From Verrucomicrobia bacterium UBA740 (GTDB taxonomy: Bacteria; Verrucomicrobiota; Kiritimatiellia; RFP12; UBA1067): a stretch of DNA of 23,935 nucleotides. The DNA lies in NCBI GenBank assembly GCA_002298665.1, contig DBKW01000037.1, positions 1-23,935 on the forward strand, in the 5' to 3' direction. The position numbers and the translations under genes were made by a program. The notes under the pieces are model-generated. The model saw only the letters and a list, made by a program, of their open reading frames with translations, was not told where the DNA came from and did no database searches. Positions 15,478-23,820 of the stretch are shown piece after piece (positions within the stretch are counted from its first letter, which is position 1; every line of letters begins with the position of its first letter).

Positions 15478-17685
15478 TCAGTCGGCGAACGTTTCCGTCT
15501 GCGCGACCGTCACGCGAACCCGGCCCTTGATGTCCGCGCTCGACGCGCCGACCAGAAGCTCGTAGGTCCCGGCATCCGTGCGGAAGCGGTGGAGGAATTC
15601 GTCCCAGTACGCCAGATCGCGCGGCGCCAGACGGAAGACGAGCGTCTTCTCTTCGCCGGGGGCGAGCGCGACTTTCTGGAAGCCTTTCAGTTCCTTCACG
15701 CACCGCTCGACCTGCGCGCCCGGATACGCCGCGTAGAGTTGCACGACTTCCTTGCCCGCGACCTTGCCCGTGTTCTTCACCGTCACGGAAACGCCGATGC
15801 CGGGAAGCGCGCGGATGTTCGAGTAGGCGAAGGTGGTGTAGCTCTTGCCATAGCCGAACGGGAAGAGCGGCTCGATCTTCTTCGCGTCATGCCAGCGGTA
15901 GCCGACGTAGAAACGCTCATTGTAGACGACGTTGTTCGCGTTGTAGGTCCCGCACTTCGCGACGGCCGTGTCCGCGTACGACTTCGGCCAGCTCCACGCC
16001 AGCTTGCCGCTCGGGTTGACCTCGCCGAAAAGGACGTCGACGATCGAATTGCCCTCTTCCATGCCGAGATACGACGTATGCACGAGCGTCGCGGCCTTGT
16101 CCGTCCAATTGTAGCCGATGGGCGTGCCGGAGCGCGTGACGACGACGAGGTTCCGGATCTTCCACCCGAGAATCTGGTGCAGGGCGGCCTGGAGTTCCGC
16201 CGGCCAGTCCATGTTCTGGCGGTCGCGGCTTTCGGACTCCATGTTCTCCTGGTACCCGAGCTCCGTGCCCGTGAAGACGACGACGGCGTCGGCGGCCTCA
16301 GCCGCGGCGCGCAGTTCCTCCGGATCGCTCCACGCCTCGGACGTCTTCTGGTGGGCGTGGCCGCCGGCGACGGTCGCCGCGGCGGTGTCGGTCTTCTCGA
16401 TCTTCTGCTTCGCACAGAACGGCATCAGCGTGACTTCGGCCTGCGGCAGGCGCGTCTTGAGCGCGGCGAAAAGCGTGACCTCGTACGGCACGTTGCCTTC
16501 GCCCGAGCAGCCCTTGTCGCACTGCTTCACGTTCGCGTTGGATCCGATCACCAGCACCTTCTTGAGCGTCGCCGGCTTCAGCGGGAGGATGCCCGCCTCG
16601 TTCTTCAGCAATACGATGGACTCGGCGCCTTCGTCGCGCGCCACGCGCTGGTGCTCCGGCATATTGCGGGCGCCCGCACGGCGCGGCGCTCCCGTCAGGA
16701 AGCCGGTCTTGGCCATCATCCACAGCGTGCGGAGCGCCATCTCGTCCACCGTCGCCGCCGGAACCTTGTTCTCGCGCACGGCCTGCGCCAGCGGGAACCT
16801 GTTGGAGATCGCGTAGTAGTTGTACCGGATGCCCTGGCCCCAGTGCATCTCGACGCCGCCGCCGTTGTTCGCCGCGAAGTCCGTGGAATGCTGCCCGCCC
16901 CAGTCCGTCACGACAAGCCCCTTGTAGCCCCAGAGGTCGCGCAGGATCCCCTTCTGGAAGTACTTGTTCTCGCTCATCCACAGTCCGTCCACCTTGTTGT
17001 AGCTCGTCATCAGCGCGAGGGTCCCCGCGCGCTTGACCGCGGCGCGAAACGCCGGCATGTAGATTTCGTGGACGGTGCGGTCGTCCGCGTGGGTGTCGAC
17101 CGTATTGCGGGCGAGCTCCTGGTTGTTGAGGCAGAAGTGCTTCACGGTCGCCGCGACGTCATAGCTCTGCACGCCCTCGATGTAGGGCACGCACAACTCG
17201 GCCGCGAGCACGGGATCTTCGCCCAGATACTCCCAGTTGCGGCCGTTGAGGGGCGTGCGCAGGATGTTGACGCCCGGACCCAGCAACTGGTCCACGCCGC
17301 GATCGCGCATTTCCGCGCCCAGAACCTCGCCGTGGCGCCGCGCCCAGGCGACGTCCCACGTCTGCGCCAGAGCCGAAAGCGACGGCAGCTTGGTGTTCAC
17401 GCTCTTGGGGTTCGTGTAGCCCCAGTCCCAGCGGTTCATGGCCGGGCGCACCGTGGAGCTGTTGTCGCTCATCGTCCACTCCTTCGTGATGCCCACGCGC
17501 GGAATCGCCGCGAGCGTCATGGTGCCCGACCCGCCCAGAAGCATGGTCTTCTCTTCAAGCGTCATTTTGGCGAGCGTCTCGCGCGCCGCCTTCAGCGCCG
17601 ACTCGTCGTCCAGCATGGCCTGCGCGCCCAGGCAACATGCGGCCTGCGCGATGAGCAGACCGAACTTCAGTCTATTCATTCTCAT
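15478..17685 (-). CDS. Secreted glycoside hydrolase family 3 (beta-glucosidase/xylosidase-like)
   Basis: The protein has 735 residues with an N-terminal signal peptide (about 1-23, ending AQA), so it is exported, probably to the periplasm. The GH3 barrel shows GPGVNILRTPLNGRNWEYLGEDP (136-158), VKHFCLNNQE (181-190) and MTSYNKVDG (226-234). The likely nucleophile is D261 in VVTDWGG. The second alpha/beta domain follows (SIVLLKNEAGILPL), then FPFGYGKSYTTFAYS and a fibronectin-III-like C-terminal domain. This architecture is that of BglX-type beta-glucosidases, but substrate cannot be read from sequence; xylosides are possible. AAGGA lies 7 nt before the ATG. It sits inside a row of housekeeping genes, overlapping the end of mutY by 14 nt, which is an unusual setting. 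Confidence 0.9.
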   Translation of the reverse strand: MRMNRLKFGLLIAQAACCLGAQAMLDDESALKAARETLAKMTLEEKTMLLGGSGTMTLAAIPRVGITKEWTMSDNSSTVRPAMNRWDWGYTNPKSVNTKLPSLSALAQTWDVAWARRHGEVLGAEMRDRGVDQLLGPGVNILRTPLNGRNWEYLGEDPVLAAELCVPYIEGVQSYDVAATVKHFCLNNQELARNTVDTHADDRTVHEIYMPAFRAAVKRAGTLALMTSYNKVDGLWMSENKYFQKGILRDLWGYKGLVVTDWGGQHSTDFAANNGGGVEMHWGQGIRYNYYAISNRFPLAQAVRENKVPAATVDEMALRTLWMMAKTGFLTGAPRRAGARNMPEHQRVARDEGAESIVLLKNEAGILPLKPATLKKVLVIGSNANVKQCDKGCSGEGNVPYEVTLFAALKTRLPQAEVTLMPFCAKQKIEKTDTAAATVAGGHAHQKTSEAWSDPEELRAAAEAADAVVVFTGTELGYQENMESESRDRQNMDWPAELQAALHQILGWKIRNLVVVTRSGTPIGYNWTDKAATLVHTSYLGMEEGNSIVDVLFGEVNPSGKLAWSWPKSYADTAVAKCGTYNANNVVYNERFYVGYRWHDAKKIEPLFPFGYGKSYTTFAYSNIRALPGIGVSVTVKNTGKVAGKEVVQLYAAYPGAQVERCVKELKGFQKVALAPGEEKTLVFRLAPRDLAYWDEFLHRFRTDAGTYELLVGASSADIKGRVRVTVAQTETFAD

Positions 17686-18628
17686 TTTCCGTTCCTTTCG
17701 TTTGTTTGTGTATGCCTAAAATCTTGCGTGCGGCCGTCGTCAGCGGCACCTCGCGCGGGTCGACGAACGCGACGTCCGTGCGGGTCGTGCGCGCGAGCTC
17801 GAGCGCCAGCTTGAAATGCGAAAACGTCTGCTCGTACGTGCCCGCGTCTTCGAGCGTCGGCAGCTCCCAAAGTCCCTTCAGGAGCCCGCCCTCGCGGTTG
17901 CGGACAAGGAGGACGCGCCCCTTTTCGTCCCGCACGACGAGTGCCCGCGCCTCCCGGATCGGAAGCGCCTTCCGCGGGGCCTTGCGGGGGTACGCCGCCA
18001 TCGTGCCCGCGGCGAACGCGCGGCAATCCCGCTTCAGGGGACAGTTCCCGCAGTCCGGATCGCGGGGCGTGCACACGAGCGCCCCCAGTTCCATCATGGC
18101 CTGGTTGAAGTCCCCCGGGCTTTTCGCCGCGTCCATCTCGCTTTGCAGACGCTCGGCAAGTTTCTTCCGCTCCGGCAGTTTGTGGAAGTCGCCGTCCAGA
18201 AGCCAGTACCGGGCGAACACGCGCGCCACATTGCCGTCCACGACCGGGACGCGTTCCCCCGAAAGCACGCTTGCGAGCGCCGCCGCCGTGTAGGGTCCGA
18301 CACCCTTCACCCGCGCCCATTCCGCCGCGGTCCGGGGCCATGTCCCGCGCGCGGCGATTTCTTTCGCCGCGGCGTGCAGGTTGCGCGCCCGCGCATAGTA
18401 GCCCAGCCCCTCCCACGCCTTGAGGACGGACGCCTCGTCCGCCGCGGCCAGCGCCTCCACCGTCGGGAACGCCGCGAGGAACCGCGTATAGTAGGGCAGC
18501 GCCTGCGCGTAGGTCGTCTGCTGCATCATGATTTCCGAGATCCAGCAGGCGTAGGGTTCCGCTTTCGCCCGCCAGGGCATGGGTCTTTTCGCGCGGCGGA
18601 ACCAGGTCTCGAGCCGCCGGGCGATCAT
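17672..18628 (-). CDS. mutY: A/G-specific adenine DNA glycosylase
   Basis: MutY removes adenine mispaired with 8-oxoguanine. In this 318-residue protein the catalytic glutamate is E32 (WISEIMMQQTT). The helix-hairpin-helix is at about 107-118 (VKGVGPYTAAAL), followed by the conserved D131 in VPVVDGNVARVFAR. Four cysteines (186, 193, 196, 202; C-x6-C-x2-C-x5-C) bind the 4Fe-4S cluster. The C-terminal NUDIX-like domain (ALVVRDEKGRVLLVRN, GLWELPTL) carries FSH at 269-271, the motif that reads 8-oxoG. So all key parts are intact. The ATG overlaps the stop of the ThyX-like gene as ATGA. Confidence 0.95.
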   Translation of the reverse strand: MIARRLETWFRRAKRPMPWRAKAEPYACWISEIMMQQTTYAQALPYYTRFLAAFPTVEALAAADEASVLKAWEGLGYYARARNLHAAAKEIAARGTWPRTAAEWARVKGVGPYTAAALASVLSGERVPVVDGNVARVFARYWLLDGDFHKLPERKKLAERLQSEMDAAKSPGDFNQAMMELGALVCTPRDPDCGNCPLKRDCRAFAAGTMAAYPRKAPRKALPIREARALVVRDEKGRVLLVRNREGGLLKGLWELPTLEDAGTYEQTFSHFKLALELARTTRTDVAFVDPREVPLTTAARKILGIHKQTKGTENENE

Positions 18629-19200
18629 TTTTCCGGCGCTTTTTCGGGTGTCGCGCGGTACTTCTCGAGCGCCGCGGCGAAGGCGGGGGTGTTGCAGTAG
18701 CCGCACGATTTGAATTCGGGGCAAAAGCCGCGGTAGACGCATTCCGGCACGCAGCACGCGGCGAGTTCCGGCTCGGTTTTCGCGATCTCGTCCACGACAA
18801 GCTTCCACGCCGCGCGCGTCTCGGGGCTCGCCTGCATGCACAGCCGCTTGCGCGAAATCGTCATCACCGCCTGCGCGTTGGCGAAGCATTCGTGCAGGAC
18901 GGGCGCGTCCTGCCGCTTGCTCTCCCGCGCGTCGCCCGTGCGGTCCGAACGCTGGGTCGAGACGAAATGCTCGATCCCGAATTTGTGCCGCACGAAGTGG
19001 ACGCTGACCCAGTAGGGCAGATCGGTCCACTTCCAGTTGAAGCACAGCTTGCGGATGGGCGAATGTTCCGCGAGCAGGATGCGCTTCTTCCACCGTGCGG
19101 AAGGTTCGCCCTCGCCCTCGTCCTTCCGGATCGTCGTGCGCGCCGCGTCGGCTACGTCCCGCCACGAACCGAAGACTTTCAGGAACTTCACCGCCGCCAT
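18625..19200 (-). CDS. Divergent ThyX-like protein (flavin-dependent thymidylate synthase family)
   Basis: This 191-residue protein matches the ThyX fold in outline: HSPIRKLCFNWKWTDLPYWVSVHFVRHK (46-73), then FGIEHFVSTQRSDRTG, and ANAQAVMTISRKRLCMQASPETR (107-129). Canonical ThyX makes dTMP with FAD, NADPH and methylene-folate and has RHRxxSxNxxSxRY. Here the motif reads RHKFGIEHFVSTQR, so several positions differ. The C-terminus is cysteine-rich (C149, C150, C154, C160, C166, C169), which classical ThyX lacks. From memory, similar shortened proteins occur in phages and gut bacteria and are annotated as ThyX, but the activity should be treated as unproven. GAGGTGA lies before the ATG, overlapping the leuS end; the gap to leuS is 5 nt. 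Confidence 0.72.
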   Translation of the reverse strand: MAAVKFLKVFGSWRDVADAARTTIRKDEGEGEPSARWKKRILLAEHSPIRKLCFNWKWTDLPYWVSVHFVRHKFGIEHFVSTQRSDRTGDARESKRQDAPVLHECFANAQAVMTISRKRLCMQASPETRAAWKLVVDEIAKTEPELAACCVPECVYRGFCPEFKSCGYCNTPAFAAALEKYRATPEKAPEK

Positions 19201-19205
19201 CGCCG

Positions 19206-21782
19206 TCACCTCACGACGAAATTCACCAGGCGCTTGGGCACGGCGACGACCTTGACGACCGTCTTGCCCGCGAGGAATTTCGCGACGTCCGGATTCGCCC
19301 GCGCCGCCTCCTCCATCTGCGCCGGGGTGGCGTCCGCCGCCACCGTGACGCGTCCGCGCAGCTTGCCCAGGACCTGCACCGGTATCTCGATCTCGTTTTC
19401 CACGAGCGCGTTCGGGTCGTAGGCTGGCCACGGTTCGTAGGCGAGCGTCTTGTCATGCCCGAGGAACGCCCAGAGCTCCTCGCCCAGGTGCGGCGCGAAC
19501 GGCGACAGGCACAGCACGAACTTCTCCAAATATTCGCGCGGCACGCCGCCCGCCTTCGCGAACGCCTCCGCCTCGTTGACGAAGACCATCATCGCCGAAA
19601 TGCCCGTGTTGAACGCGAGCGCCTCCAGATCCTCGCCGACCTTCTTGATCATGGCGTTCAGGCTCTTCGCTTCCGCCTTCGTCAGCGGACGCTCCGCGAT
19701 CGGCGTCTCCGTCACGAACCGGTTGGCGCGCTTCAAAAAGCGGAACACCCCCTCGACGCCCTTCGTCGACCACGGCTTCACCGCCTGCAACGGCCCCATG
19801 AACATCTCGTAGAGCCGCAGCGAATCGGCCCCGTAGTCCCGGATCACGTCGTCCGGATTCACCACGTTGCGCAGCGACTTGGACATCTTGGCGGGGAACT
19901 CCGTCAGCTCCTCCATCTCGCCGCCCTCTTCCGCGCCGAACGGCTTGCCGTCGCGCCACTCGATCTTGTCCATCGGGATCAGCACGCCGCGCTTGGTGCG
20001 ATACGCCAGGCCGAGGATCATGCCCTGGTTGACGAGCCGGTGGAAAGGTTCCGGCGTGGGCACCAGCCCGAGGTCGAAGAGGACCTTGTGCCAGAAGCGC
20101 GCGTAGAGCAGGTGCAGGACCGCGTGCTCCGCGCCGCCGACGTAGAGGTCGACCGGGAGCCACTTCTTCAGGAGCGCGGGATCCGCGAACGCCTTGTCGT
20201 TGTGCGGGTCGATGTAGCGCAGATAGTACCAGCAGCTGCCCGCCCACTGCGGCATCGTGTTCGTCTCGCGCTGCCCCTTCTTGCCCGTCTTCGGATCGAC
20301 GACGTTCACCCAGGCCGTGGCCTTCGCCAGCGGCGGCTCGCCCGTGCCGGTCGGCTTGTAGTCCGCCAGCTCCGGGAGCGTCAGCGGCAGATCTTCCTCG
20401 GGCACCAGCGTGTTCGTGCCGTCTTCCCAGTGGATGACCGGGAACGGTTCGCCCCAGTAGCGCTGGCGCGAGAAGAGCCAGTCGCGCAGCTTGTACTGCG
20501 TCTTGGCCTGGCCCACGCCCTTCTCCTCCAGCCAGGCGATCATTTTCGGACGCGCCTCGGCGACGCTCAGCCCCGTCAGGAAGCCCGAGGAGACCATCAC
20601 GCCCGTGGCGATGTCCGTGAACGCCGCGTCCCCCGTGTAGGGCACGGGGTCGGGCGAGGCCGTCTTCGCCGCGGCGCTTTCGGCCGGCGCCACCACCTGC
20701 ACGATCGGCAGGTCGAACACCTTGGCGAATTCGAAGTCGCGCGTGTCGTGCGCCGGAACCGCCATGATGGCCCCCGTGCCGTAGCTCGCCAGCACGTAGT
20801 CCGAAATGAAGATCGGGATCTCGCGCCCGTTCACGGGGTTGATCCCCGCCACGCCCGCGAGGCGCACGCCCGTCTTTTCCTTGTTCAGCTCCGTGCGCTC
20901 GAGGTCGCTCTTGCCGGCCGCCTTCTTCTGGTAGGCGGCGACTTCCGCGGCGTTTTGGATCGTCCCGTCCGCGAGCCATTTCGCCACCTGCGCGTGCTCC
21001 GGCGAAAGCACCATGTACGTCGCGCCGAACAGCGTGTCGCACCGCGTCGTGTAGACCGTGATCTTCGCCCCGGCCGTCGTGCCGAAATCCACCAGCGCCC
21101 CCGTCGACTTGCCGATCCAGTTGCGCTGCATCTCCTTGATGCCCTCCGGCCAGTCGAGCGTGTCCAGATCCTTCAAAAGCCGCTCCGCGTACGCCGTGAT
21201 CCGCAGCATCCACTGCCGCATCGGACGGCGCACCACCGGATGGTTCCCGCGCTCGGAGCGTCCGTCGATGACTTCCTCGTTCGCCAGGACCGTCCCCAGC
21301 GCCGGACACCAGTTCACCGGAACCTCCGCCACGTACGCCAGCCCCTTCTTGTAGAGCTGCTCGAAAATCCACTGCGTCCACTTGTAGTACTTCGGGTCCG
21401 TCGTGTTGATCTCGCGGTCCCAGTCGTACGAAAAGCCCAGCGCGCGGATCTGTTCGCGGAAGCGGTCGACGTTCTTCTTCGTCGTGATCGCCGGGTGCGT
21501 CCCCGTCTCGACCGCGTACTGCTCGGCCGGCAGGCCGAACGCGTCCCACCCCATCGGATGCAGCACGTTGAAGCCCTTCATCCGCTTGTAGCGGCACAGG
21601 ATGTCCGTCGCCGTGTACCCCTCGGGGTGCCCCACGTGGAGCCCCGCCCCCGACGGATACGGGAACATGTCCAGACAGTAGAACTTGGGCCCGTCCTTAC
21701 CGTTGTCGGTTTTGAACGTCTTGTTTTCGAGCCAGTACTTCTGCCACTTCTTCTCGATGGCGGAGAAATTGTAATCGCTCAT
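19206..21782 (-). CDS. leuS: Leucyl-tRNA synthetase
   Basis: This 858-residue class I synthetase charges tRNA-Leu. The HIGH motif is HVGH at 49-52 within MFPYPSGAGLHVGHPEGY. KMSKS is at 632-636. The inserted CP1 editing domain is present (VYTTRCDTLFGATYMVLSPEH and ASYGTGAIMAVPAHDTRD). DWLFSRQRYWGEPFP and PQWAGSCWYYLRYIDP are typical of bacterial LeuRS. The C-terminal anticodon-binding and tail regions are complete. Length is standard. The ATG overlaps the plsX stop as ATGA, so there is no room for a T-box leader. Expression must follow the upstream promoter. Confidence 0.97.
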   Translation of the reverse strand: MSDYNFSAIEKKWQKYWLENKTFKTDNGKDGPKFYCLDMFPYPSGAGLHVGHPEGYTATDILCRYKRMKGFNVLHPMGWDAFGLPAEQYAVETGTHPAITTKKNVDRFREQIRALGFSYDWDREINTTDPKYYKWTQWIFEQLYKKGLAYVAEVPVNWCPALGTVLANEEVIDGRSERGNHPVVRRPMRQWMLRITAYAERLLKDLDTLDWPEGIKEMQRNWIGKSTGALVDFGTTAGAKITVYTTRCDTLFGATYMVLSPEHAQVAKWLADGTIQNAAEVAAYQKKAAGKSDLERTELNKEKTGVRLAGVAGINPVNGREIPIFISDYVLASYGTGAIMAVPAHDTRDFEFAKVFDLPIVQVVAPAESAAAKTASPDPVPYTGDAAFTDIATGVMVSSGFLTGLSVAEARPKMIAWLEEKGVGQAKTQYKLRDWLFSRQRYWGEPFPVIHWEDGTNTLVPEEDLPLTLPELADYKPTGTGEPPLAKATAWVNVVDPKTGKKGQRETNTMPQWAGSCWYYLRYIDPHNDKAFADPALLKKWLPVDLYVGGAEHAVLHLLYARFWHKVLFDLGLVPTPEPFHRLVNQGMILGLAYRTKRGVLIPMDKIEWRDGKPFGAEEGGEMEELTEFPAKMSKSLRNVVNPDDVIRDYGADSLRLYEMFMGPLQAVKPWSTKGVEGVFRFLKRANRFVTETPIAERPLTKAEAKSLNAMIKKVGEDLEALAFNTGISAMMVFVNEAEAFAKAGGVPREYLEKFVLCLSPFAPHLGEELWAFLGHDKTLAYEPWPAYDPNALVENEIEIPVQVLGKLRGRVTVAADATPAQMEEAARANPDVAKFLAGKTVVKVVAVPKRLVNFVVR

Positions 21783-22834
21783 GACTGCTTAGCGCCCTCG
21801 GCGTGTTCGGCGATCGCTTTTTCGATAAGCCCCGACACGTCGTTGGTCGCCGCAGCGACGCCGGCTTTGACGGCGTAGAAAATGGCCTTGTGCGTGGAGT
21901 TGCCGTGCGTGATGATGACCGCGCCCGGCACGCCCAGAAGCGGCGCCCCGCCGTAGACCTCCGGATCCAGCTGCTTCTTGAGCGCCTTGAACGCCCCCTT
22001 CAGCAGAAACGCGCAGCACATCCGGAAGAAACTCTTCTTCAGCTCGGCCTTGAGCCAGCCGCCCACCGCGTGCGCGACGGACTCGGCCGTCTTCAGGACG
22101 ACGTTGCCCACGAACCCGTCCGCGACCGCCACATCCACCTCGCCGCCGCAGATGTCGTGACCTTCGATGTTGCCGACGAAATTCAGCCCCTTGACGGCCT
22201 TCAGGATCGGATACGTCTCGTGCACGAGCGCATTGCCCTTGCAGTCCTCCGTCCCGATGGACAGAAGCCCGACGGCCGGTTTCGCGCGCTTCAGCACCTT
22301 CTCCGAATACACGCTGCCCATGATCGCGAACTGCACCAGCCACGCCGGGTGGCAGTCCATGTTCGCCCCCGCGTCCAAAAGCAGGAGCGGACGCTCCGGC
22401 GCACGCGTGGGCAGGACCATCGCGATGGCCGGACGCTTCACGCCCGGTATGCGCCCGAGGTTGACGATCGCGCTCGTCGCCACGGCTCCCGAGTTGCCGG
22501 CCGACACGAAAACGTCCGCCCGCTTCTCCTTCACCAGACGCATCGCCACGTTGATGGAGCAGTCCTTCTTGCGGCGGACCGCCTCCACCGGCACATCGTC
22601 CATCTCGATCTCTTCCGTGGCGGGGACGATCTCGAGCAATCCCTTCTCCGTCGCGCGCTGGAAGAGCGCCTTGCGGTCCTTCGAGAAAGCGGCGACGACC
22701 TTCTGGATCGCGGCGAGATTGCCCACGAGGAGAATCTTGACGTTCTCGAGGCCGCAGGCGGCCTCGATCGCCCCCACGACGATCTGCTTGGGGGCGTAGT
22801 CGCCCCCCATCGCGTCCAACGCGACTCGCACCAT
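21779..22834 (-). CDS. plsX: Phosphate acyltransferase PlsX
   Basis: PlsX converts acyl-ACP to acyl-phosphate, the donor for PlsY in phospholipid synthesis. It is a peripheral membrane enzyme. The 351-residue protein begins VRVALDAMGGDYAPKQIVVGA, the family signature. It also contains VFVSAGNSGAVATSA, LLLLDAGANMDCHPAWLVQFA, IEGHDICGGEVDVAVADGFVGNVVLKT and LLGVPGAVIITHGNS, all typical. The ATG is 42 nt after rpmF. The order yceD-rpmF-plsX is widely conserved, but here leuS follows in place of the more usual fab genes. Confidence 0.96.
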   Translation of the reverse strand: MVRVALDAMGGDYAPKQIVVGAIEAACGLENVKILLVGNLAAIQKVVAAFSKDRKALFQRATEKGLLEIVPATEEIEMDDVPVEAVRRKKDCSINVAMRLVKEKRADVFVSAGNSGAVATSAIVNLGRIPGVKRPAIAMVLPTRAPERPLLLLDAGANMDCHPAWLVQFAIMGSVYSEKVLKRAKPAVGLLSIGTEDCKGNALVHETYPILKAVKGLNFVGNIEGHDICGGEVDVAVADGFVGNVVLKTAESVAHAVGGWLKAELKKSFFRMCCAFLLKGAFKALKKQLDPEVYGGAPLLGVPGAVIITHGNSTHKAIFYAVKAGVAAATNDVSGLIEKAIAEHAEGAKQS

Positions 22835-22876
22835 ATCGGGCTCCGTTGTCAGAATCGCTCTCGGCGACGGCCGGGA

Positions 22877-23059
22877 TTACTCGGCGGCCGCGACGACCTT
22901 GCGGCCCTTGTAGGCGCCGCACTTCGGGCACGCACGGTGCGCACGCTTCGCCGCGCCGCACTCCGGGCACGCGGAAACCTGCGCGAGAATCGGCTTCTCG
23001 AGGGATGCGACACGCTGACGCTTGCGCATTTTCGACACGCGGTTCTTAGGACTTGCCAT
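22877..23059 (-). CDS. rpmF: 50S ribosomal protein L32
   Basis: This small basic protein (60 residues) of the large subunit starts ASPKNRVSKMRKRQR, the typical L32 N-terminus. It has a zinc ribbon with C31-x2-C34 and C44-x2-C47 (CPECG, CPKCG). The intact cysteine set means this is the zinc-binding form. The ATG has AGGAG about 8 nt upstream. It lies 41 nt after yceD and 42 nt before plsX. Confidence 0.95.
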   Translation of the reverse strand: MASPKNRVSKMRKRQRVASLEKPILAQVSACPECGAAKRAHRACPKCGAYKGRKVVAAAE

Positions 23060-23100
23060 TTTCTTTTTCTCCTGTTCTTATTCTGCTTCTGCTCTAGTGT

Positions 23101-23538
23101 TCAAACCTTCAACCCGTCCAGCGCGTTCCAGCGGTCGTCTTCGGGGACCTCTTTGCGTTGAGGCAACCCCGGGCACGCCTCATCGCAAAGAGGGTACGAC
23201 GGTAAAGCGAGTATTATACACTCTCTTGCGTCCGTAGTCAAATCGACGTTTTCCGCGTTCGCGGGCACTTCGCACGAAACGGTGAAATCGTCCACCGAAA
23301 TCGTCGTGTCGAAGTCCCGGTCGCACCGGCTGCAAACGAGCGTGAAATCCTGCTCCAAATGTCCGCGGACAAGCAATTCATTGCCGAAGAGCTGCGCCTT
23401 CAGACGATACCGCACCCCGCCGAAGGGTTTCACGAACTCTTCGTCCAGGTCGATAATGTCCGCTTCGCCCGTCAGCTCCTCGCCTTCGGGCGCCAAGCGC
23501 GCGACATCCACCAGCAATTTAGCCTCTTCTCCGCTCAT
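23101..23538 (-). CDS. yceD: YceD/DUF177 family protein (23S rRNA accumulation protein)
   Basis: This 145-residue protein of the DUF177 family carries two cysteine pairs (C69-x2-C72 in LVCSRCDRDF, and C118-x3-C122 in PLCDEACPGL) and the C-terminal W..L..L motif (WNALDGL). E. coli YceD is needed for normal 23S rRNA levels, and the gene nearly always precedes rpmF, as here. The N-terminal ATG is the only reasonable start. Its ribosome-binding signal is weak (AGGT), and the promoter -10 lies only 11 nt before the ATG, so the mRNA may have almost no leader. Confidence 0.87.
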   Translation of the reverse strand: MSGEEAKLLVDVARLAPEGEELTGEADIIDLDEEFVKPFGGVRYRLKAQLFGNELLVRGHLEQDFTLVCSRCDRDFDTTISVDDFTVSCEVPANAENVDLTTDARECIILALPSYPLCDEACPGLPQRKEVPEDDRWNALDGLKV

Positions 23539-23549
23539 TTCAAACCTAT

Positions 23550-23558
23550 ATTATACCA
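23550..23558 (-). promoter_or_regulatory. Extended -10 promoter of the yceD-rpmF-plsX block
   Basis: On the minus strand TGG-TATAAT (23558-23550) is a perfect -10 with a TGn extension. Only weak -35 matches exist upstream (TTCACG at 19 nt spacing). The start would fall near 23543, about 5 nt before the yceD ATG, implying a nearly leaderless message. Confidence 0.6.
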
Positions 23559-23644
23559 TAATTCCTCGCGTTTGCGTGAACTTTATTCACTCCCGACGTC
23601 TTTTCGGACCTTTCGCGCCCCAAAACACCCGCCCGGACGCCTCA

Positions 23645-23710
23645 AATCCTGTCTAAAACCCTCCGCGGCTAGCCGACGGAGACGCACCCAGCCCACCCAA
23701 TGGTAGGGGC
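23645..23710. repeat. Direct repeat, copy 1
   Basis: It shares aatcctgtctaaaacc (23645-23660) and cccacccaa-N-ggtaggggc (23692-23710) with the copy at 23808-23869. The middle differs in sequence, but both copies can form a short stem (here CTCCG/CGGAG around the palindrome cggctagccg at 23666-23675). Confidence 0.75.
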
Positions 23711-23745
23711 GCACGGCCATTTCCCGCGCAGAGCGGGGACGGCTA

Positions 23746-23820
23746 ACGGGACAACCGGGACGGACGGGACGCCCGCGACGCGTCCCGCCAATCCTGCCCA
23801 TCCTGTTAATCCTGTCTAAA
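23746..23820. repeat. 9-bp-periodic interspersed repeat, right copy
   Basis: The units read cgggacaac, cgggacgga, cgggacgcc and cgcgacgcg (23747-23782), then a 7-nt tcccgcc, then aatcctgcc, catcctgtt and aatcctgtc (23790-23816), then taaaa. A GGGACGC/GCGTCCC palindrome spans 23766-23786. It is in inverted orientation to the copy at 1-70 and has one extra aatcctg-type unit. Confidence 0.85.

Noticed and set aside
19095..21878. A 927-codon open frame on the + strand, antisense to leuS and the ThyX-like gene.
   Set aside because: It mirrors leuS, has an Arg/His/Val/Ala-rich composition with no recognisable domain, and is expected from high-GC codon use. leuS is complete and certain.
23747..23816. 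The short tandem units as a CRISPR array.
   Set aside because: Units are 9 bp with no spacers, and no cas genes are near.
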